Below, piece by piece: positions 28,801 through 34,740 of a DNA stretch of 35,404 bases. Position 1 is the first letter of the stretch, and each line of letters opens with the position of its first letter. Under the pieces are notes generated by a model. That model worked only from the letters and a program-made list of their open reading frames with translations. It was not told the DNA's origin and made no database searches. This stretch comes from Candidatus Woesearchaeota archaeon (GTDB lineage: Archaea; Nanobdellota; Nanobdellia; Woesearchaeales; J110): assembly GCA_003694805.1 (NCBI GenBank), contig RFJU01000040.1, forward strand, positions 1 to 35,404. Direction: 5' to 3'. A program made the translations under genes and the position numbers.

Positions 28801-31800
28801 TGACGATTTTTCCCTTGGTGAATTCTGTTCCGTTCGTGTCAATGGAGAGCGTGACGAAAAGACTGACGTTGAAGGGGGTGATTGCGCTTGAGCCGAGATT
28901 GCCGAGTGAGTCGGTGCAGTTGACTTGCCAGGTGTGGTTGCCGTTGGTCAGGCCTGGCACGGTATAATTTGTTGGTGTTCCGGTGGTGCTGTTGATGTTT
29001 GCTTGTTGAACGGCTCCGTCAACGATGAGGTCGCAGAGCGCCCATGCTTGAGCGTCGTTGGCGGTCCAGTTGAAATTGACTGTGCTGCTGTAGACGACTT
29101 CTTGGCTGGAAGGGTAGTGTTGCGTGATGGTCGGTCCGTCGTTGTCGACGGTGAGGTTGCTGGTGTTTGTGGCTTCTTTGTTCGCGAAGGTAACGTTTAC
29201 CGTGACGGCATAGGTGCCGCTCGTCGTTGGGGAGGAGAAGGTATAATTGTAGTTTCCTTGCCCGTCGGTTTGGAAGAGACTTTCTACTGTTTCCTGTGTG
29301 AAGGAGGGTGTTTCGTTGGTGAGGTTGACCACTACCGACCAGATGGCTACGTCATCGTAAATGACTTCGCCACCGATTGCGGTGTCGTCGTCGTTGAAGT
29401 AGTGGATTGCGTCAACGGGGGCGTACCCGCCGTTGTCCGTGTTCCAGTCGCTTCCGATGGGAATGGCAAAGACGCGCCACTGGTTTGTTGAGGTTGAGTG
29501 GTAGCGCTCGATGTCTTCTGTCCAGTCTCCGCAGGAGCCGCCGCTCCACTGGCAACCTGCCATGATGTAATTAAGCTCGGTTGTTCCGGTGTTGTCGCTG
29601 CTGTTGTCAAGGCCGATGCCTTCGATTTCTCCTTCTGAGGGGATGTACATGCGCACCGTCATGGTGGTGTTCTCTGTGAGGGAGATCGGGGTGATGTCTT
29701 CGCGTTTCCACGTGTTGCCGAAGATGTGAAATGACCTTGACCCTTCCGCGTAAATGGAGGTGTTGTATTGCCAGTTGCTAGGCTCGATGTCTTGTGCTCC
29801 TGCAACGCCTTGGTAGCTGGTGAACGTCGTGCTTTCTTCAAAGCCGTTGTGATGGAGGCGGAGGACTGGGTAGCCAGGGTCTTGTTTGGTTCCGTGGTTT
29901 GTGGTGTCAAAGTAGAGGTAGTACGTACGGGTTGCCGTGTTTGTGCCGTTGGCCACCCAGATGATGTCCGCATAGGCGTTGGTTGTTTCGTTGTAGGTGT
30001 TTTTCGGCTCGAATTGGGATGGCACCTCTCCAAGGATTGTTTGGCCGGAGTACTCGATTACGCGTACTGAGTTGTTATCAAAGCTTCCTGTAATGCCTTT
30101 TTTTGCGAGTTCTTCGGTGAAGTTTACTGTTTGGATGACGGGGTAGTCATTAATGTTTGCACTGGAGAAATCGATTGTGATTTTGATGCGGTAGTTCCAT
30201 GAGTAATTCCACCACGGGTCCGCGTGGACGTTTTGAGCGATGAGGTTGCTCTCGTTGAGGGGGACGCCGTCGATCGTGATGGTTAGCGTTGCGTTGGTTG
30301 CGTTTGAGCCGTCGGTAAGCGATGCTTTACCAGTAACGGTTACGTTGTCGCCTCCGAAGGTTATGCTTGGCGTGAGGGTTTCCGTTATGCTTAGATTCCG
30401 CGTGTCAAGGGTGAACGTCCCGTTCTCGCTGGCAAAAGAGAGCGAGTTGTTATCTGCTGCGGCGCACGTCCAGAGGTACGTTCCGTCAGTAAGGGAGGTT
30501 ACTGTGAATGATGCGTTCGCTGAGGTGTCATTTGTTCCAGGAAAGGTTTGTGTCTGGCTGGGTTGGAGTGTTCCTGAAGTGTTGAGGTAGAGCGTGATGT
30601 TCACGATGTCATTGTTGTCGGTTGCGGAGCAGTTAAGCGTAAACGGCTCTTGTTCGATGAAGGCAGAATTGGAAGGGGCGTCGAGCGACACAATGGGAGG
30701 GAAGTCTTCTTCCTTCCAGGTGAAATTGACTGAGGTGATTGCTATGGCTTGCCTCGCTGGCGAGGTGTAGTTGGCGACGAAGAGGAAGCTTCTTCCAGGC
30801 GTGAAGGAAGGATAGGATGTTGAGTTTATCTCGACGCCTTGTTGGGCGGCGTGGTAGGTGGCTCCTCCATCAACACTTACCCAGAGGGTTATGTTGTTTT
30901 GTGCATCGGTGTTGTTCGTTGTCCATTCTGGCGTGATTGCCGAGATGTAGTTGGTTGTGTTGATGCGTGTTGATATGACGCGGCCTGTTTTTGGTCCGAG
31001 GCTGCTGAGCGTCACGTTGTCAAAGCGTGCGTCGCTCATTCCCCACGAGTAGAGAGCGATTGATCCCGCTGCGTGGGCCGTGTCCGTGGCGTTGAGGACA
31101 AGGGTGCCGTCGAGGTAAACTTCGATGGTGTTTCCTTCTGCAATAACGGTGACGGTATGCCAAGCGTTTTGTGTGAGGCCGCCATCTGTGAGCGTGTCAG
31201 AATCGAGTACGGTAACTGAGTCGTTTACTACTTTTTCGAGGCGTCGGTAGTTGCTCGTTCCTTCGAAGCGGACTCGGTAGTAGTTTGTCTGGTTAACGTA
31301 GCGGAACATGAGGCCCATGCCGTCGTTGTCGCCGGCGTAGAGCTTGGCGGTGAGGTTGAAGTTGGTTACGTTGATGCCTTGCGCGTATTGGTATGTTCCT
31401 TTCGCGATGGTGTCCCTGTTCCCGACGGCGTCGTAGGCATTTCCTGTTTCTGCAAAGTATCCTCCTGTCAGGACCCAGAGGGGTGTGTTATCCGCTACGC
31501 CTTCATTCACTTCCACCCACGTGACAGGCGAGCCGTCAGTGGTGCTCCCGTCAGCGAAGGTTTCATTGAAGAGAAGCGTTATCGTTCCGGAAAACGTCAG
31601 CGATCCTGGTGTGAATGTCACGTTCGTGCTCGAGGCTATGCTGGAATTGTCAGGGTATGCGTCGTAGTAGCTTTTGTTCATGTCAACGGTGAAAGAAGAC
31701 GTATTTGATGCGAGGTTGCCTGCAGTGTCGTTGGCGTACACGGTGAGGGTGTAGCTCCCTTCCGCTTCAACGTCTTCGAAGACGAAGCCGTCCGTGCAGG

Positions 31801-34597
31801 CGGTGCAGAGTGTTTTGTTTGTTCCGCCATTAACGCTGTACCAAGCATTGACCGTTTCGGAGAAGCTTGCGTTGATGGTCGGTGTTGAATCTTTTACAAG
31901 TCCTTGGGGAGTGTGGATGGTAATGACGGGAAAGGTCGTATCGACGATGAAGGTGTAGTTGTTCGTGGCGAAGCTGCTGTTGCTTTCGTTGTTGACTGCG
32001 AAGCAGTTCCAGATGTAAACGCCTTCTGTTAGGTTGGTGAGCGTGAACGTTGCGGAGACATTGGTATCAGACGAGCCGGAAAATGTTTGTGTCTGGTTTG
32101 CCTGCCACGAGCCGGTGATGTTGTGGTAGAGGGTGATGTTGATAATGTCCTGACCCGCGAGGCTTTCAGCTGAGCAGTTGAACGTCACGCTCCCTCCTTG
32201 TTGGCTTGACGCGTTGGGAGGCGTGTTGAGAGTGACGAGGGGAACTTTGGCGTTGTAGTAGATTTCTTCTCCTAAAGAAAGCGTTGGCTCCTTGGACGCT
32301 GCTTCCCTGAGGATGATGTTGCTAAACCAGCCGTCGGGAACATCGGGCGGGGGGCCGTTGTCGTCGGCGTCTTCGTCGCTTCCAAAGGTGAGGTACGAGT
32401 AGCTCCCCGTCACCATGTCTGCACTGACGTTGATGACGTAATGCGTCCAGTTTGGGCTTGTGTAGTTGTGGTATGTTTGGAAGCCGAAAACTTGCGTTCC
32501 GTAGAGCTGAAAGAATCGGTTGCTTGAGAGTGAGGCGGTCTGCGTTTCTAGGCCGATGCCGTTGATTTCTTGTTCTTCGCTTCCGTTGTAGCGATTGCGA
32601 AAGTCCAGTTCGAGGATGGTGCTGGTCGTGACGGTGTAAGGGTAGTTGAGCGCTTTCCAGCTGTTTCCGTAGAGGTGGAGGGTCCTGTCTGTGAGGTTGT
32701 TCGACGTTGAGTCGACGTCTTGAGCGGTGCCGCCGTAGCTGGAGAGGGTGTAGGCGGAGAGGTTGAGAATGACGCTGGCGTTCTCTGGCGGATTGCTTGC
32801 TGAGGGGTTGCCATAGTAGATGAAGTAGCTATAGTTCTCTGCTGTGAGTGGTGTTTGTGTACGAAACCACACTCTTGTTGCGGTCGTGTTTGGGTCGATA
32901 ATTTCCCTGTTGATTTCGTTCCAAGTTGCGCTGGAGTCGTTGTACCAGAGGACGCGCAGGTCGTCAAGGTCTGCTCTTGCTTTTCCTTGCGACACGAGCG
33001 CTTGCGTGTTGAGGACGAGCTTGACCGGGTATCCTTGACTGAGCCCTTCTGTTGCGATGTTGCTTATGTTGATTTGGCGGCGGTAGGTGTAGTCGTTGTT
33101 CCACCAAGGGAGGGATTCTCCAAAGGCAGGGTCTTGGGGCGTGATTGTTATGGTGTACGTTTCTCCTGGGGTGAGGCTTCGTTGTTTTTCCCAGGTTGAC
33201 TCGCACGTTGCGGTTTGGAAGTTCCACGCGGTGCATTTGTAGAGAGCGTTTCCTTTGGCGGTCCTGGTGAGTGTTGCGGTGGTGTACGTGAGTTGTGAGG
33301 GGTCAAGTGCGAGAAGGTTCGTGAGGCGTTCGCCTTTCGCGAAGACGACGTGCTGGTCTTCGTCAAGGTAGAGCTTTGCCTGAGGGTTGTGTTCGAGGGA
33401 TGCGAACGTGAGTGTCTGGAATGCCCCCTTCGTGGGAAGAATTTCGAGATCGTAGCGCTCTCCTGGAGTGAGTTGTGTGGGGGAGATGGTGTGCCCGGCT
33501 TTTTTGTAGCGCATCTGGAGGGGTTCTGGCTCGAAGCTGGCGAGGGGCGGCGTGGCACGAGTGGGTTGCGTGGGCAGTGTTGGCTTCCTTGGCGTTTTCT
33601 GGAATGGCTGGGTTGGTTGGTTGCTGTTGCTTGGCTGGGGTGTTGATGGTTGTTGTGGTGTTCTGTGCGGCTGGGTTGTTTCCAGAGCAGGGTTGTTGCG
33701 CGTCTCTTTGGCGGACGTTTCTTTGGCGGTTTTGGCAGGGTTTGGGAGGACGGTTATGTTTGTTTGTTCAAGGAGGTGGTTTCCGAGACGGAGTTCGAGT
33801 TCGTAGAGAGCGGGCTCTTCGGGGTAGAGGGTGATTGGTTCGTTGAGGTCGCCGAGGTAGCGCTGATAGGTGTTGTTTGTCTTCAGAATCAGCGTTGCTT
33901 GTGGCGGGGCTCTCGCTACGGTTATGGTAATGGGGTTTCCCGTGGTGGTCGCGAGCGGTTCGACGAGGAGGTGAGCGTTGGCGTGTTGAGTTTGGCCGTT
34001 CGCTTGGGTGCTTTGGCTTGAGCTGTTTGTGCGGAGCTGTGTTGCGTTTGTGACGGTGAAGGTGTGGCGTTCGAGTTCGCGTCCTGAGCTGTCTTCTATG
34101 ATGAGTTGGTACGCGCCTGGTTCGGGAGGGTTGAAGAGTGTTGTTGTGTTGGGGCTTCCCGTGTAGCGAAGGACGTTCTCGCCGTGGATGATTTTAATAC
34201 GGGTTGTAGAGGGGAGGTCGTGGAGGTTTACCCGGACAAGTTCTCCTTGGGTGAAGACGGTTTTTTCGAGGCGTGTAAAGCTCGCTGCGGGGGGGATGAA
34301 GAAGAGCGGGCTTGCGATGAGGGCGATGATGATGAGGGGGAGTATTTTGGTGGTGATGTTCTTGAAGACGAGTGTCTTGAATAGGCGCGAGTGGTTGGTA
34401 GTGGGGGTTAACGTGGCGCGTGGGGTTTGTGTTGGTTTGGTTGCTTGATGCCTTGATGGAGGTTTCTTCGTGGCAGTGCGTTCTCGGCGCTTCTTTGTTT
34501 TCTCCCTAGTCGTGCTCCTTGCCGCTGTTTTTTTGCGTGGAGGACGTATTGAAGAGGAGCTTCCTCGTCTTGTAGATTTTACGTGCTGTGCGCTCAT
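16880..34597 (-). CDS. Giant modular surface protein with six DUF2341 modules (5905 aa)
   Basis: Very large adhesin-like envelope protein; ligand unknown. An ~80-residue highly basic N-terminal tail precedes one hydrophobic segment (83-104). Order: two beta domains 105-290; Pro/Thr linker 290-350; Cys-paired module 450-495 (LYKCTAWNF); DUF2341 modules near 497-602, 1460-1565, 1962-2066, 2629-2732, 3422-3530 and 4126-4233, each opening WWN or WFN then YR. Partner modules: GNxWK sugar-binding-like 610-770 and 1585-1755; LamG/TSP-C-like 1005-1200; IgGFc-binding-like blocks 2078-2440, 2745-3105 and 4240-4635; LamG-like 3533-3730. Ig-like domains lie between. Three ~200-residue repeats fill 4898-5500, then an Ig-like domain, CARDB 5618-5720 and a C-terminal domain 5725-5905 (TGILWDTSDGG, DYEIRVPASLRNY). 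No C-terminal anchor or sorting motif is visible. No clear ribosome binding site precedes the ATG; an upstream 31-codon frame overlaps it by ATGA. The frame is unbroken over 17.7 kb. Confidence 0.9.
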   Translation of the reverse strand: MSAQHVKSTRRGSSSSIRPPRKKTAARSTTREKTKKRRERTATKKPPSRHQATKPTQTPRATLTPTTNHSRLFKTLVFKNITTKILPLIIIALIASPLFFIPPAASFTRLEKTVFTQGELVRVNLHDLPSTTRIKIIHGENVLRYTGSPNTTTLFNPPEPGAYQLIIEDSSGRELERHTFTVTNATQLRTNSSSQSTQANGQTQHANAHLLVEPLATTTGNPITITVARAPPQATLILKTNNTYQRYLGDLNEPITLYPEEPALYELELRLGNHLLEQTNITVLPNPAKTAKETSAKETRNNPALETTQPHRTPQQPSTPQPSNSNQPTQPFQKTPRKPTLPTQPTRATPPLASFEPEPLQMRYKKAGHTISPTQLTPGERYDLEILPTKGAFQTLTFASLEHNPQAKLYLDEDQHVVFAKGERLTNLLALDPSQLTYTTATLTRTAKGNALYKCTAWNFQTATCESTWEKQRSLTPGETYTITITPQDPAFGESLPWWNNDYTYRRQINISNIATEGLSQGYPVKLVLNTQALVSQGKARADLDDLRVLWYNDSSATWNEINREIIDPNTTATRVWFRTQTPLTAENYSYFIYYGNPSASNPPENASVILNLSAYTLSSYGGTAQDVDSTSNNLTDRTLHLYGNSWKALNYPYTVTTSTILELDFRNRYNGSEEQEINGIGLETQTASLSSNRFFQLYGTQVFGFQTYHNYTSPNWTHYVINVSADMVTGSYSYLTFGSDEDADDNGPPPDVPDGWFSNIILREAASKEPTLSLGEEIYYNAKVPLVTLNTPPNASSQQGGSVTFNCSAESLAGQDIINITLYHNITGSWQANQTQTFSGSSDTNVSATFTLTNLTEGVYIWNCFAVNNESNSSFATNNYTFIVDTTFPVITIHTPQGLVKDSTPTINASFSETVNAWYSVNGGTNKTLCTACTDGFVFEDVEAEGSYTLTVYANDTAGNLASNTSSFTVDMNKSYYDAYPDNSSIASSTNVTFTPGSLTFSGTITLLFNETFADGSTTDGSPVTWVEVNEGVADNTPLWVLTGGYFAETGNAYDAVGNRDTIAKGTYQYAQGINVTNFNLTAKLYAGDNDGMGLMFRYVNQTNYYRVRFEGTSNYRRLEKVVNDSVTVLDSDTLTDGGLTQNAWHTVTVIAEGNTIEVYLDGTLVLNATDTAHAAGSIALYSWGMSDARFDNVTLSSLGPKTGRVISTRINTTNYISAITPEWTTNNTDAQNNITLWVSVDGGATYHAAQQGVEINSTSYPSFTPGRSFLFVANYTSPARQAIAITSVNFTWKEEDFPPIVSLDAPSNSAFIEQEPFTLNCSATDNNDIVNITLYLNTSGTLQPSQTQTFPGTNDTSANASFTVTSLTDGTYLWTCAAADNNSLSFASENGTFTLDTRNLSITETLTPSITFGGDNVTVTGKASLTDGSNATNATLTITIDGVPLNESNLIAQNVHADPWWNYSWNYRIKITIDFSSANINDYPVIQTVNFTEELAKKGITGSFDNNSVRVIEYSGQTILGEVPSQFEPKNTYNETTNAYADIIWVANGTNTATRTYYLYFDTTNHGTKQDPGYPVLRLHHNGFEESTTFTSYQGVAGAQDIEPSNWQYNTSIYAEGSRSFHIFGNTWKREDITPISLTENTTMTVRMYIPSEGEIEGIGLDNSSDNTGTTELNYIMAGCQWSGGSCGDWTEDIERYHSTSTNQWRVFAIPIGSDWNTDNGGYAPVDAIHYFNDDDTAIGGEVIYDDVAIWSVVVNLTNETPSFTQETVESLFQTDGQGNYNYTFSSPTTSGTYAVTVNVTFANKEATNTSNLTVDNDGPTITQHYPSSQEVVYSSTVNFNWTANDAQAWALCDLIVDGAVQQANINSTTGTPTNYTVPGLTNGNHTWQVNCTDSLGNLGSSAITPFNVSLFVTLSIDTNGTEFTKGKIVNITINLTNQGGDVVNATVHTKVIKATYEFDWWNENWTYRTPVTIQENSGNNLTEYQVNVTIDTQALISSGKLNSDCSDLRAVDSSGNLLDFYIEENPTYTCNTSATTIWVKASALNASTTSYLFLYYGNPSATTSQSLMNETFSYSTKQSIYYVVDSFAATTSTVSVTPFYNGTSVQAGTTSLSLNKGDVGLISNTQLTQAGAITTDKPVQPTHDGEGDALVPISFAGTTFVYRIDRSSGSNVNTFHILAPFNDTSVQIFYGTNWGTLLESHNITKGNVVSTTTDTPNNVAVLISASAPVLVFHVESGQGDDAFPFYPATTDWWGVPSGSIEIAALENGTTATIYWSDTATPTTVSLDAGDEHISGGHGTQGSAPAAHVVSNKPIGVKQIADGDGTESVTFLPESELAKEYVFSHDSSYVAIAATQPDTSCTIYSSTGTLLFSGTGGSNARPRPNQILFGDGAGPDIPAGSFLNCSAPVYAYAEYDTGDEEQNLWNPKQHRKLAWPAPSVATDSEEELLYTNDNDTGATGFIIPHNTSLYDFGTFFAWSESLPSPDTNDTAKNHTSWKVIDDSAPIIENLTATPDPVGFGYTTNLSADVTDETGIASVTFNITKPDGTTLSVTPTYAGGNTYWYVFNDTWTYGDHTFLVSATDVSTQTSTANTTFFVGADAAMSVVTLQDGYGPNEVVYLVGKEDNSTWWNQNYAYRKSINLTEQSGTNLGEFHVSITLDTQALQAQNKLRGDCADVRFTDANQTEIPYYRLDVPAYACGTNQTLFFVKTNLSANENKTIYLYYNYPAAIDASSESATFNFTTNQSLFFVVSNQTPLGNLDVVSFADNNTITHNAASLTLDESKTGSFTTPARGPISANSAFFAAGDADATDAAAPLLFAAQEFAVSSSRGTDRWSIYSPYNDSTVCFYNGDGTSLTLISSCVNVPQGTTADVERDLNSLSASNSNGGYINATAPVIITHRAQSGTSIYDAYVLPPPGRRLYGVPGTDFQVAAAQDNTNVNVYLSNGTTYTFTLNQGSGKHFDVGDNYGQGPAYYVEADKPVWAVQIADGNGGEATTFLPDLYLANTYAIPHGYDYITISAPNETTCTLYDTNGNLVDQATASRTGTGKSPYKILFSARTSGAGDTIRCDKPVWVAYQEAATNDEKNALGQALYRKIPTTPPLQTEGGVEARPSESTLKNVGAYSFKGYLVMQTEYYTGGSWQRSGLPVVDDLATSNERTFTPGSILYLNQTWADGGAWDTALNPSGTYRVAARLYDPDGNLLNISTSEYFMATYNFSILSPNLTIENITHENLYEHAINEFEVEDILDWVNVTARNENATALNTSIYLRILNPDQTPAGWGPDSEKNCGDLAPGATCTKQWNNASNGYYIPFDAATGTYNMLWETTFSGTNFQDKTSSNFTFKLHRLTDEFSATINPGKVNKNDSAIYEFGMVNLWSKNLTDLNVSINCPQAPGITCTCLNTTLPYCNLTSLEGSSQEDPWFNNTWQYRTKINLTNNEASTLQAGYSVNVTIDTATLYSAGKVQLDCDDVRIVWKNTTSGELKELDRHLSTACNSATSTFWFKLQEDIPATSSDQHYYVYYGNPSVGPGPENYSNVYFFYDDFEDGDINGWQNYSSGVVQHTTTGGDNVILKTASNDPNGGYRTFPSTIDDFEVTFNFNRPNENGGAQSRYAISNSAFSGYGFRITDVNPSGTFAIEERNAGSSAGDIASTSTTYFNLNTWYHIRHRKLGSTHNITVFNSTGGYLDSLEASDLTVTSGFDRFVIHGGYEYYTDDIIVRHLVTNEPTASTLGEESRDSAVQGSWFPQFNITTNDSTPIGVYTISVNVTYTNPGLETKLWTNQQPLTLQVSAPGLIAVNITSNYTKVTRTIPYDFSGFANNTNGADALNAELTWHLPQGWQVTAGSLTTTDPVLTSGERLWNNATFTPNTTSTLGTQQINLTANSTNVEGEIDAIILEVWAGMNVTLQANDTNPERNQTILLNATVLLDNGTPQGSRTVAFRDETDNLLIGSNTTDANGVAYLYYTIPETASFGAHLFNASVTSQPSKYYDAGSGTQNITIRQATSFNNITASPNPAGIGIPVTITANVSDADGIANVTITITYPNGTSVTDTMQENSGLYTYTFNDTWQLLYYNYTITVEDNTSDNTTSSPKTFLVTTQADIRVDTEQANYSQNEQVNLTGYQQPWWNESYQYRTPFNLTSSYTGQIEPNFTVMIEIDTQSLLSAHKVRADGSDLRVVWLNATNNQSVELDRVVLDFNTTTTQVWFKTPAAFTGTGANYYLYYGNENATNPPQNIEPFTYYTRMDGNTVNGNGGDLILIPYYDNTTYTITGGVSASGTLNKDQTYQNFNLPGTDNTYTITSSKPLSVFVGVLEGSNPNAWTTVMPKRMNSSGTDFRVWSYTSSGQSNIGALWIVALENNTAYEVRRTSDDTLLHNGTLNQGELFKDSTTGANETYSVTLSKPGFIVAGKADTPTSRDAQRWWVGQNGTKRDTVIWGISNNNNGLRIYNPNNAYVTADIIDVTDGTDTINAISIPPLSSHYQVLTTNDHVLKIVADNPVLVDDKYLSNANRQGDSGDYVPEADQGHMVGTRFYVHATGGSIGQQMAAVWPLFDNTAVYQNGVLLTTIATAGTPYTFNPPLDATVNITSDKPILFLFFTEESGTDYTFSVPEASSAWGGRPKTSFGEEEQAISRIRNTLAYPFRGVLFLEVQFNSSEGWITEEVIVDDAANGTVRTVQDYNILNLADIWLANGAFNTLTREDGLYRVYAAFKDVHGNVIVTNNGTPLNATAEFNILPSRVNLDMNVIKIYDVTNATNQKTDTSVLHDTGLNDTFILYTNHTYRVEFYVNTLSNSDNWTINESNVTHAGLNSTWPIDEQNNIFYRIGEVDYTGGAYTGGNVTWNTSNGGVVQPLSTVAFDYIINMTDQGLGFYPVHFSVQGSDFGEEDFSTFRLVGYETDPPGLVNSIYNITKTSIIRGQNTTVYALWDEEILTAIAEYNTTTPSLENYTVNPPYTNNWTNHTIITNSSWLKGRHAVKLYAYDLVSNINNSLQYLFFDVYRQLSLNDSFLNPNPANISSTVIIGCQVVDEGGQPAQNYLVSFYNATAFLGTNTTNATGWAVYAYNDTSPGVEEITCNITSDLASYDNVSAQNELKQNLTTKEFGVPYADNVGQSATVIHKLENVTFYALWHDNYALDYARLATEDTGTLTNDSLSAPMKLSGTQSWSNFTVQYPADAQLGLQSWIIYGNDTSGNTNQTPLGSIEVWGYAYISESNLDPSSIIQGNTTTMSCRVLDNASQAPVTGMLVSFYNSTGELGTAATNSSGWASLNFTDNSTGLETIVCNITDSAPLYYNVTPPTQASEQLNTLPPGSDITPPQALEYNLTQTQFKRGGNTTIYARWDETIQNATVFFNATTPAIENDTIPPPYTNNWTNYTFATNFSWLVGTHVAKITAQDLSNNTNNDLPYLEFNLTGTSTISWHAPIGDVPQATIDLVCNVTDEDTQEPLANYPVYFYNSTASLGSATTDAQGLATLTIDGSAYSGSEAFSCRIFNQPELFYYIGSTYQDSQTLYFDGSSPTVDLHYPLNDSTLTTTDVFFNWTATDDHASQLVCNLTLDGQVNQTGIQAQSGQPANTTIYDLASGLHTWNVTCADQAGNANTSATWQFSVIDKDLMVNGSSVTFNTTSAVENSSVTVFGTIWNIGGTNFTNVLARFYRGDPDAGGTPIGQNHTFNITAGGNVTINDTFIAQLGLNTIYLVVDPDNTIAEGDETNNKASNTLVVGFWNFFGGQTDDKLVVHDRNIENLFTWNVTNATSSNIIVADIDSVLNFTSFQAIGLDVDNNTVDDDFTDIDVHFGSTGLTDSVENTYTVAGSPVATKDMTVFDRLITTVPVANSTNSSDFQTGILWDTSDGGASYNGTQDIVFITQVNEDKPGFGGIFDYEIRVPASLRNYTGTDDRVVFYTEIP
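18128..19906 (-). repeat. Three protein-level tandem repeats (~200 aa each) in the 5905-aa gene
   Basis: Residues about 4898-5085, 5100-5290 and 5310-5495 share one plan. Each starts with a beta domain containing NxTxYAxW and ends with a Big_1-like domain carrying SFYN or YFYN, then LGT/LGS, then a GWA/GLA turn and a Cys pair. Copies 1 and 3 also share PPYTNNWTN. The DNA has diverged, so this duplication is older than the FN3 pair in the other giant. Confidence 0.75.
23933..23976 (-). repeat. 44-nt stretch identical between the two giant genes, copy in the 5905-aa gene
   Basis: Partner of 7574-7617. It lies at the junction between the fifth DUF2341 module and its LamG-like domain (around residues 3542-3555) of the 5905-aa protein. 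Confidence 0.7.
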
Positions 34598-34689
34598 GGT
34601 TTCTTTATTGTCGTGGTTTTCTTTATTGTTCTCCGCGACGTGTTTTCATGGTGCTTCATGGTGTTTTTCATGTTTGAGTTTTTTTTCAT
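34594..34689 (-). CDS. Possible 31-codon upstream ORF coupled to the 5905-aa gene
   Basis: A short frame begins with ATG at 34689 and has further in-frame ATGs at 34671 and 34659. Its TGA stop overlaps the giant's ATG as ATGA. The peptide is rich in Lys, Thr, Asn and Arg (ending TIKKTTTIKKP), with no recognisable domain. No Shine-Dalgarno sequence precedes any of the three ATGs, and none precedes the giant's own ATG. Termination-reinitiation from this frame is one way the giant could be translated, mirroring the RHH-giant ATGA overlap. The region is A-rich and repetitive, so the frame could be fortuitous. Confidence 0.3.
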   Translation of the reverse strand: MKKNSNMKNTMKHHENTSRRTIKKTTTIKKP

Positions 34690-34740
34690 TGATTTTTCAT
34701 TGATGTTGTATTTCTTCGTGTTGTAATTCTTGTTAATCTC
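34598..34740 (-). promoter_or_regulatory. Repeat-rich leader between the winged-helix gene and the 5905-aa gene
   Basis: These 143 bp hold three pairs of short direct repeats (plus-strand reading): GGTTTCTTTATTGT (34598-34611) with GGTTTTCTTTATTGT (34615-34629); TTCATGGTG at 34645 and 34655, 10 bp apart; and a tandem 11-mer TTTTTCATTGA at 34682 and 34693. No convincing TATA box or terminator T-run is visible on the minus strand, so the giant may be read through from the winged-helix promoter. The repeats could be operator half-sites. Confidence 0.4.

Noticed and set aside
28925-29491. Plus-strand ORF of 188 codons antisense to the 5905-aa gene, and similar ones (for example 13016-13582, 20144-20632, 25556-26110)
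   Set aside because: They are Val/Gly/Cys/Arg-rich complements of Thr/Asn/Pro codons, have no recognisable domain, and lie within strongly supported minus-strand coding sequence.
16880-34597. Eukaryotic origin suggested by C1q-, FN3- and IgGFc-like modules in the locus
   Set aside because: Long intron-free frames, archaeal TATA boxes, ATGA overlaps, ribosome binding sites and DUF2341/PGF-pre-PGF-like modules fit an archaeon; these folds are also widespread in prokaryotic surface proteins.
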